A program made the position numbers and the translations under genes. A stretch of 9,943 nucleotides of DNA, from assembly GCA_024232355.1 (NCBI GenBank), contig JAAEPW010001034.1, positions 1 through 9,943 of the forward strand, given 5' to 3'. Positions 1 through 6,421 of this stretch are shown here, in pieces. How positions within the stretch are numbered: position 1 is the stretch's first letter; the number at the start of each line of letters is the position of its first letter. This DNA comes from Chloroflexota bacterium (GTDB taxonomy: Bacteria > Chloroflexota > Anaerolineae > B4-G1). The notes below the pieces were generated by a model. The model ran no database searches, was not told where the DNA came from, and saw only the letters and a program-made list of their open reading frames with translations.

Positions 1-104
1 ATGGTGAGTGATTTGACCATTGATAATGATGAATTGTCCCACTGGGAGCCAAATGACAGCGATTTCGCCTTGCCAAGCGAGCAGGGAAGTTCATTTTTAG
101 CGAG

Positions 105-422
105 CTACGCACCACACAAGTGCCATAATGAGAATTGCTGCTGGAAACGTAAGCGTGATTGTTCAATGCTCCCATCGGGCAGCTCGTGTTCTATCCAAAG
201 GCTGGGGGGGCTGAACGTAAAGATAGGAATCCCAGGTGAGTACTTTACGCTTGAGATGCTGGACAAGGGTATTTTTCCCTCAAAGGTCCGACGTCCAATT
301 TTGCTGATGCGCTTTCCTACCAGTCTTTTGTTGGTGATTACAAGATGTGAGCCATAGGTGTAGAACGTGGTTGCTATGATCGACTCTCCAGGTGTCAGGA
401 AATCTTTATCTATCTTGTTCAT
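105..422 (-). CDS. Small bacterial PH-like (bPH) domain protein
   Basis: The 105-residue protein starts MNKIDKDFLTPGESI and contains SHLVITNKRLVGKR at about residues 25-38. This is the 'GE...LvlTnkRL' signature of bacterial pleckstrin-homology-like domains. The IPLSSISSVKY strand at 51-61 is the usual 'ipl..I.sv' element. Later strands are SLWIEHELPDG (74-84) and SRLRFQQQF (89-97). I see no signal peptide or membrane segment, so it is probably cytoplasmic. The biochemical role of such small single-domain proteins is generally unknown. It starts 69 bp after the stop of the zinc-ribbon membrane protein, on the same strand, so the two may be co-transcribed. Only a weak GAGAGA ribosome-binding site precedes the ATG. 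The stop is a TAG, and the frame beyond it stays open to the window edge, so the protein could be truncated. Fold assignment is fairly confident and function is unknown. Confidence 0.65.
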   Translation of the reverse strand: MNKIDKDFLTPGESIIATTFYTYGSHLVITNKRLVGKRISKIGRRTFEGKIPLSSISSVKYSPGIPIFTFSPPSLWIEHELPDGSIEQSRLRFQQQFSLWHLCGA

Positions 423-491
423 TGTCTCTCACAAATAGGGCTAGATCTGTACTGTTGGTTCATTCGAGTTGGTCTTTAGGTTTCTTGATTC

Positions 492-899
492 TCACCTAAG
501 AAGGTCTATCCAAAGTTTAACGATGCCATAACCAATTAGTATGATAGGGAGGATGATGGTGAGTATATCCCAATCTGTGGTACGTTTTGCCTCAATGCCT
601 TTCCAAGTTCTCGTACGCCACTTGTCATATTCCCACAGGATATCTCTGTCAATGAGTAGTGCTAGGATACCCATGACGATTAAGAAAACTCCTATCGAGT
701 CCATAGCTACAGAACCAGTAAAGCCTGCTATTGAAACTGCCGCGATAATCAGGACAAGTGGAAAACGCGCAAGAGCTGGTCTGGAATGTGATGTTTTGGG
801 AAACTCGTATCCACAATCACACATCAGAACATCCTTTTCCTGAATCTGATTGCACTTGGGGCAACGTTTCGTAGCTTTGGTGTGTTTGATGTTTAGCAT
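492..899 (-). CDS. Zinc-ribbon integral membrane protein, function unknown
   Basis: The protein has 135 residues. The N-terminus holds a short zinc ribbon with cysteines C13-P-K-C16 and C27-D-C29-G followed by YEF. This resembles the 'CPxC...CxCGYEF' ribbon found in UPF0547-like and other small bacterial proteins. Three hydrophobic segments follow: about 46-65, 67-84 and 110-130. Between the second and third is a basic, Trp-rich loop (WEYDKWRTRTWK, 89-100). The layout is a cytoplasmic metal-binding ribbon in front of a three-helix membrane domain. I do not recognise a named family for the membrane part. A perfect -35 box lies upstream, but no clear Shine-Dalgarno sequence precedes the ATG. 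The base composition is visibly more AT-rich than the genes to the right. Co-transcription with the PH-like gene downstream is plausible. Confidence 0.7.
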   Translation of the reverse strand: MLNIKHTKATKRCPKCNQIQEKDVLMCDCGYEFPKTSHSRPALARFPLVLIIAAVSIAGFTGSVAMDSIGVFLIVMGILALLIDRDILWEYDKWRTRTWKGIEAKRTTDWDILTIILPIILIGYGIVKLWIDLLR

Positions 900-928
900 A
901 ATTGTTGTACTTTTTGTATGTTAACTAA

Positions 929-957
929 ATCTTATAGTGCAAGGCTTGTCTTGTCAA
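929..957 (-). promoter_or_regulatory. Probable sigma-70-type promoter of the zinc-ribbon membrane protein
   Basis: On the minus strand a perfect TTGACA (952-957) is followed after 17 nt by TAAGAT (929-934). Alternatively TATAAG (931-936) follows with a 15-nt spacer. Transcription would begin about 20 nt before the ATG at 899. The box lies just past the end of the broken small membrane gene, which fits a promoter for the next gene. Confidence 0.5.
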
Positions 958-986
958 GCGATTCGGATTTTGCTTTGTTCGCATTA

Positions 987-1171
987 TTATTGGTCTTGGA
1001 ACGTTGTCTTGCTGTTCTCGTGGAGAAGAACCCGTCCTGTGATAGGTGCAAAAAAGAACCCAGAAAGAACCACAGCCAAGCGTTGCGGCCTGTTGTTTGT
1101 GCTCAATAGGCGCAAAAGATCGCGAAAAGAAGGAAAACCAATCCCACTGAAGCATAGTCACCGTTTTCCAT
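987..1171 (-). pseudogene. Broken gene for a ~61-residue small membrane protein (in-frame TGA plus frameshift)
   Basis: An AAGGAG Shine-Dalgarno (1178-1183) sits 6 nt before an ATG (1169-1171). The frame reads MENGDYASVGLVFLLFAIF, then CAY, then meets TGA at 1103-1105. Without a break the same frame continues AQTTGRNAWLWFFLG. Near 1058-1061 one base appears to be missing, and the next frame continues FFAPITGRVLLHENSK to a TAA at 987-989. Joined, this gives about 61 residues with two hydrophobic helices around a TGRNAWLWFFLG turn. I recognise this as the pattern of small bacterial membrane proteins of the 'CA.WAQ.tgRNaWlWFFLG..f.pi...VLL.KNs' kind. Tryptophan (TGG) is the expected residue where TGA stands. 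The two lesions suggest a decayed gene. Sequencing error is possible but would have to occur twice. Family role is unknown to me. Confidence 0.65.
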
Positions 1172-1257
1172 TAGCATCTCCTTCCATCTAACAATACGAA
1201 TCAGTCCGTAAAAAGTTTCCTGGTTTCACGGTAGCTCAAGCTTGTACTGAACGAATT

Positions 1258-1297
1258 GCTCAATGCGAGAGACGCGGGCGGCACGCCCGCTTTGAGC
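1258..1297 (-). terminator. GC-rich hairpin downstream of the prepilin peptidase gene, possible terminator
   Basis: GCGGGCG (1274-1280) pairs with CGCCCGC (1284-1290) around a 3-nt loop. An outer GCTCAA (1258-1263) pairs with TTGAGC (1292-1297). It lies about 35 bp beyond the peptidase stop. On the minus strand no T-run follows, so it may be a poor intrinsic terminator, an RNA-end stabiliser, or a dispersed genomic hairpin repeat. Confidence 0.4.
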
Positions 1298-1332
1298 GAT
1301 GGGAAGGCGAGTGTTATGTTTTTGCGGTTCTT

Positions 1333-2079
1333 TTATCGGTTGAGGAACCAATTGGCGATAGAATAGCCCTTGAGGAGGGTGATGGTCGCGCCGATGATGA
1401 GGAATGGTCCGTAGGGGATGTGATCGCGCAGGCTGCGCACGCGGGTGACCAGTAGGATTGTACTGATTATGGCTCCACTGAGAGTGGTCAATACCAATGC
1501 CTCGATGATCAGTGGGAAACCGGTGATAAGGCCGATGAACGTCGCCAGGGTGATGTCGCCTTCGCCTAGCGCTCCGCTGCCAAAGGCGATTTTCCCTATG
1601 ACGACCAACAGCAGAAAGGTAAAGAAACCAACGGCCCCGCCAGCCAGCGCGTTCCAGGGCAGTATGTCTGGCAGCAGGAAACTGGCGACGATGGCGAGGA
1701 TAATAGAAGGGAACGTGACCACGTTCAAGATCAGCTTGCGCTCCATGTCGGTGACGAGGATCAGGGCGAATATGGCGGCGTATATGAGGTAAAAGGGAAA
1801 TTTGATGGAAGGCTCCATCATGATCCACAGGTAGCCATAGGCCGTGGCCAGCCCGACTTCAACCAAGGGGTGACGCCAACGGATCCGAGCGTCGCAGTGG
1901 GGGCATCGGGCACGCCCGACGAGATACGCAGGCACAGCCAACCATTGCCACCAAGGACGGGCTTGCCCGCAGTAGGGGCAGTGGGGACGGGTCAGCTTGC
2001 GCCGCGCGGGTAGATCAGAGCCGAGTTGATTCACCAGGCCACCAACGAAGAAACCGACGAGTGCGAATAGAATGACCAT
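1333..2079 (-). CDS. pilD: Prepilin peptidase, family A24 (PilD/type IV leader peptidase)
   Basis: This 248-residue polytopic membrane protein would cleave the short leader of type IV prepilins or pseudopilins and often also N-methylates the new N-terminus. The N-terminal membrane segment (2-18) leads into a cytoplasmic zinc-type domain with C34-P-Y-C37 and C59-P-H-C62. The two catalytic aspartates of the A24 family are visible. D111 lies in TDMERKLI, and D175 lies in GEGDITL, the GxGD motif. Around eight hydrophobic segments are present, as is usual. Length is at the short end for PilD. The start chosen is the only one that keeps the first helix, and a promoter fits a leaderless or near-leaderless message. 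No pilin, ATPase or secretion gene is in the window, so its partners must lie elsewhere. The long out-of-frame ORF overlapping its 3' half is a shadow. The symbol is the generic family name; comC or another A24 member would fit equally. Confidence 0.93.
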   Translation of the reverse strand: MVILFALVGFFVGGLVNQLGSDLPARRKLTRPHCPYCGQARPWWQWLAVPAYLVGRARCPHCDARIRWRHPLVEVGLATAYGYLWIMMEPSIKFPFYLIYAAIFALILVTDMERKLILNVVTFPSIILAIVASFLLPDILPWNALAGGAVGFFTFLLLVVIGKIAFGSGALGEGDITLATFIGLITGFPLIIEALVLTTLSGAIISTILLVTRVRSLRDHIPYGPFLIIGATITLLKGYSIANWFLNR

Positions 2080-2087
2080 TGAGCAAG

Positions 2088-2116
2088 ATTATATATGACA
2101 AGCGTGCAAATGACAA
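2088..2116 (-). promoter_or_regulatory. Promoter of the prepilin peptidase gene, implying a leaderless mRNA
   Basis: On the minus strand TTGTCA (2111-2116) and a perfect TATAAT (2088-2093) are separated by exactly 17 nt. Start of transcription about 7 nt downstream falls at roughly 2080-2082, while the ATG occupies 2077-2079. No Shine-Dalgarno sequence is present, which agrees with leaderless initiation. TTGTCAT also occurs a second time inside the spacer. Confidence 0.65.
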
Positions 2117-2156
2117 ACGAGGGGGATTCAAAATTGGTGGATTCGAGATGGGTGTG

Positions 2157-2318
2157 TTTCATTTGGGTATGTTTAAGTTGGAAAGACCTGCCAGGCTCAC
2201 GATGACGATCTGGAAAAATGATTTCAAGGCTTCTGAAAGGCATTTTTGGTCATAATTATGTCGATAAAACCTGGCAGGTTTAAAGTTTCCAATTGAGATG
2301 AAACACACCCAAATGAAA
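2157..2318. mobile_element. MITE-like 162-bp element with imperfect terminal inverted repeats
   Basis: The 18-bp ends at 2157-2174 and 2301-2318 are inverted copies with one mismatch. Inward, three more inverted pairs occur in the same order: TTGGAAA (2178-2184) with 2286-2292, ACCTGCCAGG (2186-2195) with 2270-2279, and AAAAATG (2214-2220) with 2241-2247. The whole unit can fold into one long hairpin. It has no coding capacity, as expected of a miniature inverted-repeat element or an intergenic dispersed repeat. No clear target-site duplication is visible. Just outside the left end a partial extra copy of the terminal sequence (GGGTGTGTTTCAT, 2150-2162) overlaps it. Confidence 0.5.
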
Positions 2319-2320
2319 TC

Positions 2321-2350
2321 GCCCCCCGGCCTGTTTCGAGGCCGGGGGGC
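2321..2350 (-). terminator. Intrinsic terminator of the 1331-aa surface protein gene
   Basis: A perfect 11-bp stem of GCCCCCCGGCC (2321-2331) and its complement (2340-2350) encloses the 8-nt loop TGTTTCGA. It lies about 40 bp beyond the stop codon. On the minus strand it is followed by GATTTCATTT, an interrupted T-tract that is itself the end of the MITE-like element. Confidence 0.75.
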
Positions 2351-2391
2351 TTGGCATTTCCTTAAACCATTTGGGTTTGGATTTTTGCCAT

Positions 2392-5300
2392 CTAGTCGCT
2401 CTTGAGCACTAGCGGCAGGTAGATATAGAAATTGCCCTCGCTGACGGTGACCACCACCGTGTCTGGCACGCTCGGCAGGCCCAACGTCCCCGCCGTCCCG
2501 GCGAGTGTGTCGGTTACGACGAGCGTAAAGGTGAGCACCGTGGCGCTGGGTGGCGCGGTGAACGTGGTGATGCTCAAGTTTGGCGTGAACGTCACCGCCG
2601 GGCCGCCCTCTTGCGCCCAACTGTAGACCAGGTCATCGCCATTGGAATCATAACTGCCACTGCCATCCAGCGTGACGATCTCGCCGGTGTTGACGCTCTG
2701 ATCACCCCCAGCATCAGCCACGGGTGGAATGTTACTGCCGCTCACTATGATGCTAACGGGAGTCGAGTCGCTTTCGTTGCCCGCTTCGTCGGTGACGGTG
2801 ATTTGGCAGCTTTGCTCACCCTCGTCCAGCGGATTATCGGGCACACAGGTCCAAGTTTCGTCAGGATTGATGGTGGTGGTACAGATGACATTATCCTCGT
2901 CATCATAGACGGTGATCTGGCCGTCCGGTTCGCCGGTCCCCCTAAAGGTCGGCGTGTCGCCGATCACAGTGCCACTGATGGGCGCCGTGACGATAGGCGG
3001 ATCAGGTGGTATGGTATCCACGGTTATGTCGACAAACGTGGGATCGCTCTCATTGCCTGTGCCATCCCCGGCGATGACGGTGACAGTGTTTTCTCCTTCC
3101 GATAAGCCGGTAGTAGGCGTACACGTCCAGTTCCCGCCAGCGTCGGCGATAGCCACACAGAGCACCGTGCCGGTGGGATGGGTAGTGACGGTGACAGTCG
3201 CGCCCGCGTCCGCCGTGCCGGTAAAAGTGGGCGTTGCGTCGTTGATCAGTGTGCCACTGACAGGGCTGGTCACAGTGGGCGGGGTTACACCCTCCGATTT
3301 GACTGGGTCGGGACCGGGATCGGGAAAATCATAGGGACCGGGGTAAGGCGGCGTGGGATAAGTGATGACCGGATCAACCTGTTTGTCGCTCGTCGTGCTG
3401 GCCTGGTTGGTTACTGGCAAGCCAACTGCATCAGCAGTAACCGTGACCCGGAAGGTCAGGGTTACGATCTCCCCACCCGCCAAGCTGCTGACCTCAACCA
3501 CCAACGGGTCAGGCCCGCTCACATTGCCCAGCGTCACAGAGGCTGAGCCGGGAGCGTAGGTGGTATTGGCCGGGATGGCATCGGTAATGACGACGCTATT
3601 CTGCGCCGTGTCGGTGATGTTGCGTACCATGACCTGGTACTCGATCACATCCCCCACATACAACGGGCTGCCATTGAGGTCCTCGGCCGTCTTGCGGATT
3701 TCCAGCAGTTGCGCGCCGGGTTCGACCGGGTTGGGACCGGGGTCGGGCAGATCGTAGGGGCCGGGGTAAGGTGGTGTTGGGTCGGTGGTGACCGGGCTGG
3801 GCTGCTCGTCGCTAGTCGCACTGGCCTGATTGGTGACCGGCAGGCCAACAGCGCCGGCGTCCACCGTCACGCGGAAGGTGAGGATGGCGTACCCATCCGC
3901 CGCCAGGCTGCCGATGTCGGCTAGCAGTGGGTTAGAGTCGCTCACACTGCCCTGTGTCACGACTGCCGAGCCTGGCACGTAGATTGTGTTCGCTGGGATG
4001 GCGTCGGTGATGACGACGTTGGTCTGCGCTGTATCGGTGATGTTGCGTACCATGACCTGGTACTCGATCACGTCGCCCACGTACAGCGGGCTACCGTTGA
4101 GGTCCTCGGCTGTCTTGCGGATTTCCAGCAGTTGCGCGCCGGGGTTGACCGGCCCAGGGTCCGGCTGCGGCAGGATCGGGCCGACATTGATTGGCGGCTG
4201 CGATTGGTCACTGTCCGCGCTAGCCGAGTTACCAACGGTTGATCCAACTGCCTCCGCATCCACAGTGACGCGGAAGGTGAGGATGGCATACTCGCCGGTC
4301 GCCAGTGTCCCGACATCAGCTACCAGTGGGTCAGGCCCACTCACACTACCCCGCGTCACAGAGGCTGAGCCGAGGACGTAGGTGGTGTTGGCCGGGATGG
4401 CGTCGGTGATGACGACATTCGTTTGCTGTGTCGCGGTGATGTTGCGTACCATCACACGGTATTCGATCACGTCTCCCACGTACAACCCGCCGCCGTTCAC
4501 ATCTCGGGCTGTCTTGGTAAGAATGAGCGCGCCACTCGGCACAGGATTGACAACCGTCACAACAGCGACGTCGCTGTCGTTATCCGCCGTCGCCGTGATG
4601 GTCGCCGTGTTGCTAAAAGCGCCTGCCGGCAACACATCGCTCAACACGCCGGTGATAGTGATGACACCACCCTCGTTCTGCGCCAGGTTCGCCACCTGCC
4701 AGACATAGGCCGGGACAGCGCCGGTGTCCGTGATAGCGACACCGGTACTGATGACGTCAGTGACGGTCACGCTCACCGGAATACTGTCGGCGATGACCAC
4801 GTTGGTGGCGGTGATGGCGTCCACGTTGGAGAAGGCAAGGGTGTAGGTAATAGTCTGGCCGGGGATGGCCAGCGTCGGAGTGACACTTTTGCTCATACGC
4901 AGATCCACCAAAGGCAAGCTGGGGCAACCGTCCGGAGGGCTGGTCTTGAAATTATCATAGATCACCCACCCGTTGACCGAATCGCCATCTCCAGGACCTT
5001 CCCCTCCGGGACCATTAGCCGCGCCCCACCAATTGTCACTTGCGTCCAGATCATCTTGGTTGCCCCGGAGTGCCGTGTCGCTGTTGTAAACAATACAACC
5101 GTTGGTCGCGAGGAGGGTGCCTCCGAATGTGGACTGCATCCCGCCGCTGTTGTTGGCCGAGTTGCCAAGTACCCACGTCCCGGTCAATATCACGCTGCCA
5201 GAGTTGACGAACACCCCGCCGCCGTCGGAGGCCGAGTTGCTGACCACCTGCGTCTCGGTCAATGTCGCGCTGCCAGAGACGAACACCCCGCCGCCTCTGT

Positions 5301-6387
5301 TGGAGGCTACGTTATCGGTGATCACCCCCCCACTCATGTTCAGCGTCGAGTTGCCAATCACGCACACCCCGCCGCCTCTGTAGGCCGTCGAGTTGCCGGT
5401 CACCTGCACCCCGATCAGTGTCACGCTGCCATGCCAGTTGACGTACACCCCGCCGCCATCGGAGGAGGCCGAGTTGTCGACTACCTGCGTCCCGCTCAGC
5501 GTCGCGCTGCCATACACGACGTACACCCCGCCGCCTTCGCCGTTGAAGGTTGAGTTGCCGGCCGAGTTGCCGGCGATCATCCCCCCGCTCACATTCAGCG
5601 TCACCGGTTTGCTACTGCCGGCGCCGACGCATACTCCGCCGCATCCGTACTGGGCCGAGTTGCTGAGAACCTGCGTTCCAGTCATCGTCATACTGCCATA
5701 GATGATGATCACTCCGCCGCCGCTGACGGCCGAGTTGCTGACCACCCGCGTCCCGCTCAACGTCGCGCTGCCCTGCTGGACGTACACTCCGCCGCCGCTG
5801 TCGGCCGAGTTACTGAGAACCTGCGTCTCGTTTAGCGTCGCGCTGCCATTCCATACGTACACCCCGCCTCCGGCGAAGGCCGAGTTGCTGTAAACTCGGG
5901 TATTGATCAAGGTCAGGTCCGCGTCATCATTATTGATGCCGCCGCCATAATTGCCAGAACCGTCAAATCTACCGTTATAGATAGTCACACCAGAGATGAC
6001 CACCGTGCCGGTATGGATGTGCAATACCCGGTCTATGCCGTTGGCGTTGATGATAGTTTGCCCCGCTCCCGCTCCCGTAATCGTCAGAGCGTCCGAAGAG
6101 GTGATGTCCAGGTCGCCGGTGGCGTTGCTGTCTTCGCCCGTCCCGGTGATGGTGAGGACATAGGTTCCGGCGAGCAGTGTGATGGTATCATCTTGTGCAT
6201 TGGCGTTGGCCGCCGAAATCGCTTCCCGCAAAGAGCAGTCTGCGCCACAAACACCGTCGGCAGAGTCTTGTGTTTTGGTCACGGTAAAACCATCCGCCAG
6301 GACGATAGGGGTCGCCAGCATCCCCAGCGTCGCCAGAGTCAGGGTCAGCCCTAGAGCAAGTGCTACGAGTAAACGTTCGAGTTTCAT
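2392..6387 (-). CDS. Giant modular surface protein: CSLREA, beta-helix, four DUF11-like, Ig-like and PKD-like domains, YIYLPLVLK tail
   Basis: The 1331-residue protein begins with a Sec signal peptide (MKLERLL, hydrophobic core to about 30, likely cleavage after A31). Next is the CSLREA motif (CSLREAISAANA, 51-62). About ten parallel beta-helix coils follow (150-430) with the pattern NSA..GGGVYV..GSATL.GTQV, ending in the typical NWWGAANGP (452-460). A DUF11-type domain at 493-615 precedes three more DUF11 repeats (about 619-735, 751-870, 892-1010). The last three carry VGDVIEY and ITDAIPANT and are joined by Pro/Gly linkers. Two Ig-like domains (about 1035-1125, 1128-1216) have cysteines suited to disulfides. 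A PKD/K319L-like domain (1220-1316) has PPVADAGGDQ and LDGSGSYD. The protein ends YIYLPLVLKSD. An AAGGAG ribosome-binding site (6397-6402 region) lies 9 nt before the ATG. The role is probably adhesion or surface structure, and no enzymatic motif is visible. It has its own promoter and terminator. Confidence 0.92.
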   Translation of the reverse strand: MKLERLLVALALGLTLTLATLGMLATPIVLADGFTVTKTQDSADGVCGADCSLREAISAANANAQDDTITLLAGTYVLTITGTGEDSNATGDLDITSSDALTITGAGAGQTIINANGIDRVLHIHTGTVVISGVTIYNGRFDGSGNYGGGINNDDADLTLINTRVYSNSAFAGGGVYVWNGSATLNETQVLSNSADSGGGVYVQQGSATLSGTRVVSNSAVSGGGVIIIYGSMTMTGTQVLSNSAQYGCGGVCVGAGSSKPVTLNVSGGMIAGNSAGNSTFNGEGGGVYVVYGSATLSGTQVVDNSASSDGGGVYVNWHGSVTLIGVQVTGNSTAYRGGGVCVIGNSTLNMSGGVITDNVASNRGGGVFVSGSATLTETQVVSNSASDGGGVFVNSGSVILTGTWVLGNSANNSGGMQSTFGGTLLATNGCIVYNSDTALRGNQDDLDASDNWWGAANGPGGEGPGDGDSVNGWVIYDNFKTSPPDGCPSLPLVDLRMSKSVTPTLAIPGQTITYTLAFSNVDAITATNVVIADSIPVSVTVTDVISTGVAITDTGAVPAYVWQVANLAQNEGGVITITGVLSDVLPAGAFSNTATITATADNDSDVAVVTVVNPVPSGALILTKTARDVNGGGLYVGDVIEYRVMVRNITATQQTNVVITDAIPANTTYVLGSASVTRGSVSGPDPLVADVGTLATGEYAILTFRVTVDAEAVGSTVGNSASADSDQSQPPINVGPILPQPDPGPVNPGAQLLEIRKTAEDLNGSPLYVGDVIEYQVMVRNITDTAQTNVVITDAIPANTIYVPGSAVVTQGSVSDSNPLLADIGSLAADGYAILTFRVTVDAGAVGLPVTNQASATSDEQPSPVTTDPTPPYPGPYDLPDPGPNPVEPGAQLLEIRKTAEDLNGSPLYVGDVIEYQVMVRNITDTAQNSVVITDAIPANTTYAPGSASVTLGNVSGPDPLVVEVSSLAGGEIVTLTFRVTVTADAVGLPVTNQASTTSDKQVDPVITYPTPPYPGPYDFPDPGPDPVKSEGVTPPTVTSPVSGTLINDATPTFTGTADAGATVTVTTHPTGTVLCVAIADAGGNWTCTPTTGLSEGENTVTVIAGDGTGNESDPTFVDITVDTIPPDPPIVTAPISGTVIGDTPTFRGTGEPDGQITVYDDEDNVICTTTINPDETWTCVPDNPLDEGEQSCQITVTDEAGNESDSTPVSIIVSGSNIPPVADAGGDQSVNTGEIVTLDGSGSYDSNGDDLVYSWAQEGGPAVTFTPNLSITTFTAPPSATVLTFTLVVTDTLAGTAGTLGLPSVPDTVVVTVSEGNFYIYLPLVLKSD
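2401..2424 (-). repeat. C-terminal tail block (IYLPLVLK), copy 1
   Basis: These 24 nt encode IYLPLVLK at the C-terminus of the 1331-aa protein and match 7026-7049 in the neighbouring gene base for base, synonymous positions included. Two codons (Ser, Asp) follow before TAG. The tail is a candidate surface-targeting signal of Chloroflexota exported proteins. That role is inferred. Confidence 0.8.
3298..4137 (-). repeat. Two tandem 423-bp DUF11 repeat units with near-identical DNA blocks
   Basis: Units at about 3718-4137 and 3298-3717 encode residues 751-890 and 892-1030. Each begins AQLLEIRKTAEDLNGSPLYV and ends in a Pro-rich linker (PYPGPYD.PDPGP). A 38-nt block at 3611-3648 is identical to 4034-4071, exactly 423 bp away. 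Another block encoding QLLEIRKTAEDL differs at only one base over about 45 nt. The third, upstream unit (4183-4533) is more diverged. The tandem layout suggests recent duplication or gene conversion. Confidence 0.8.
5128..5886 (-). repeat. Beta-helix coil repeats, about ten units of roughly 72-75 bp
   Basis: The coding repeats alternate NSA/NSS turns, GGGVYV strands and GSATL.GTQV strands, about 24-25 residues per coil. Two of the coils are longer and Cys- or Gly-rich (GCGGVCVGAG near 248-257). DNA words such as GCCGAGTTGC and GTCGCGCTGCCA recur on the plus strand. This also creates long antisense open frames with no coding meaning. Confidence 0.85.
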
Positions 6388-6421
6388 CTATTTGTTCTCC
6401 TTGTATATACAGGTTCACAGA

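Noticed and set aside
1..357. 118-codon plus-strand frame opposite the PH-like gene
   Set aside because: No family resemblance and no preceding sequence to judge a start. The minus-strand frame carries a recognisable bPH signature.
925..1161. 78-codon minus-strand frame starting GTG
   Set aside because: It lies in a different frame of the broken membrane gene and runs into the promoter of the next gene. The other frames carry the conserved-looking residues and the ribosome-binding site.
1226..1828. 200-codon minus-strand frame overlapping the prepilin peptidase
   Set aside because: It is rich in His, Arg and Pro and out of frame with a well-supported peptidase whose catalytic motifs are intact.
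2159..2620. 153-codon minus-strand frame across the terminator and repeat element
   Set aside because: It crosses a strong terminator and a MITE-like repeat and overlaps the 3' end of the surface protein in another frame.
4423..5553. 376-codon plus-strand open frame with HPAA.GGRVA repeats
   Set aside because: It is the exact antisense of DUF11 and beta-helix coding repeats of the surface protein. Its periodicity follows those repeats and it has no ribosome-binding site or recognisable domain.
5128..5886. Possible CRISPR-like array because of regular ~72-75 bp periodicity
   Set aside because: The repeats are in-frame coding for beta-helix coils, vary in sequence, and lack constant repeats with unique spacers.
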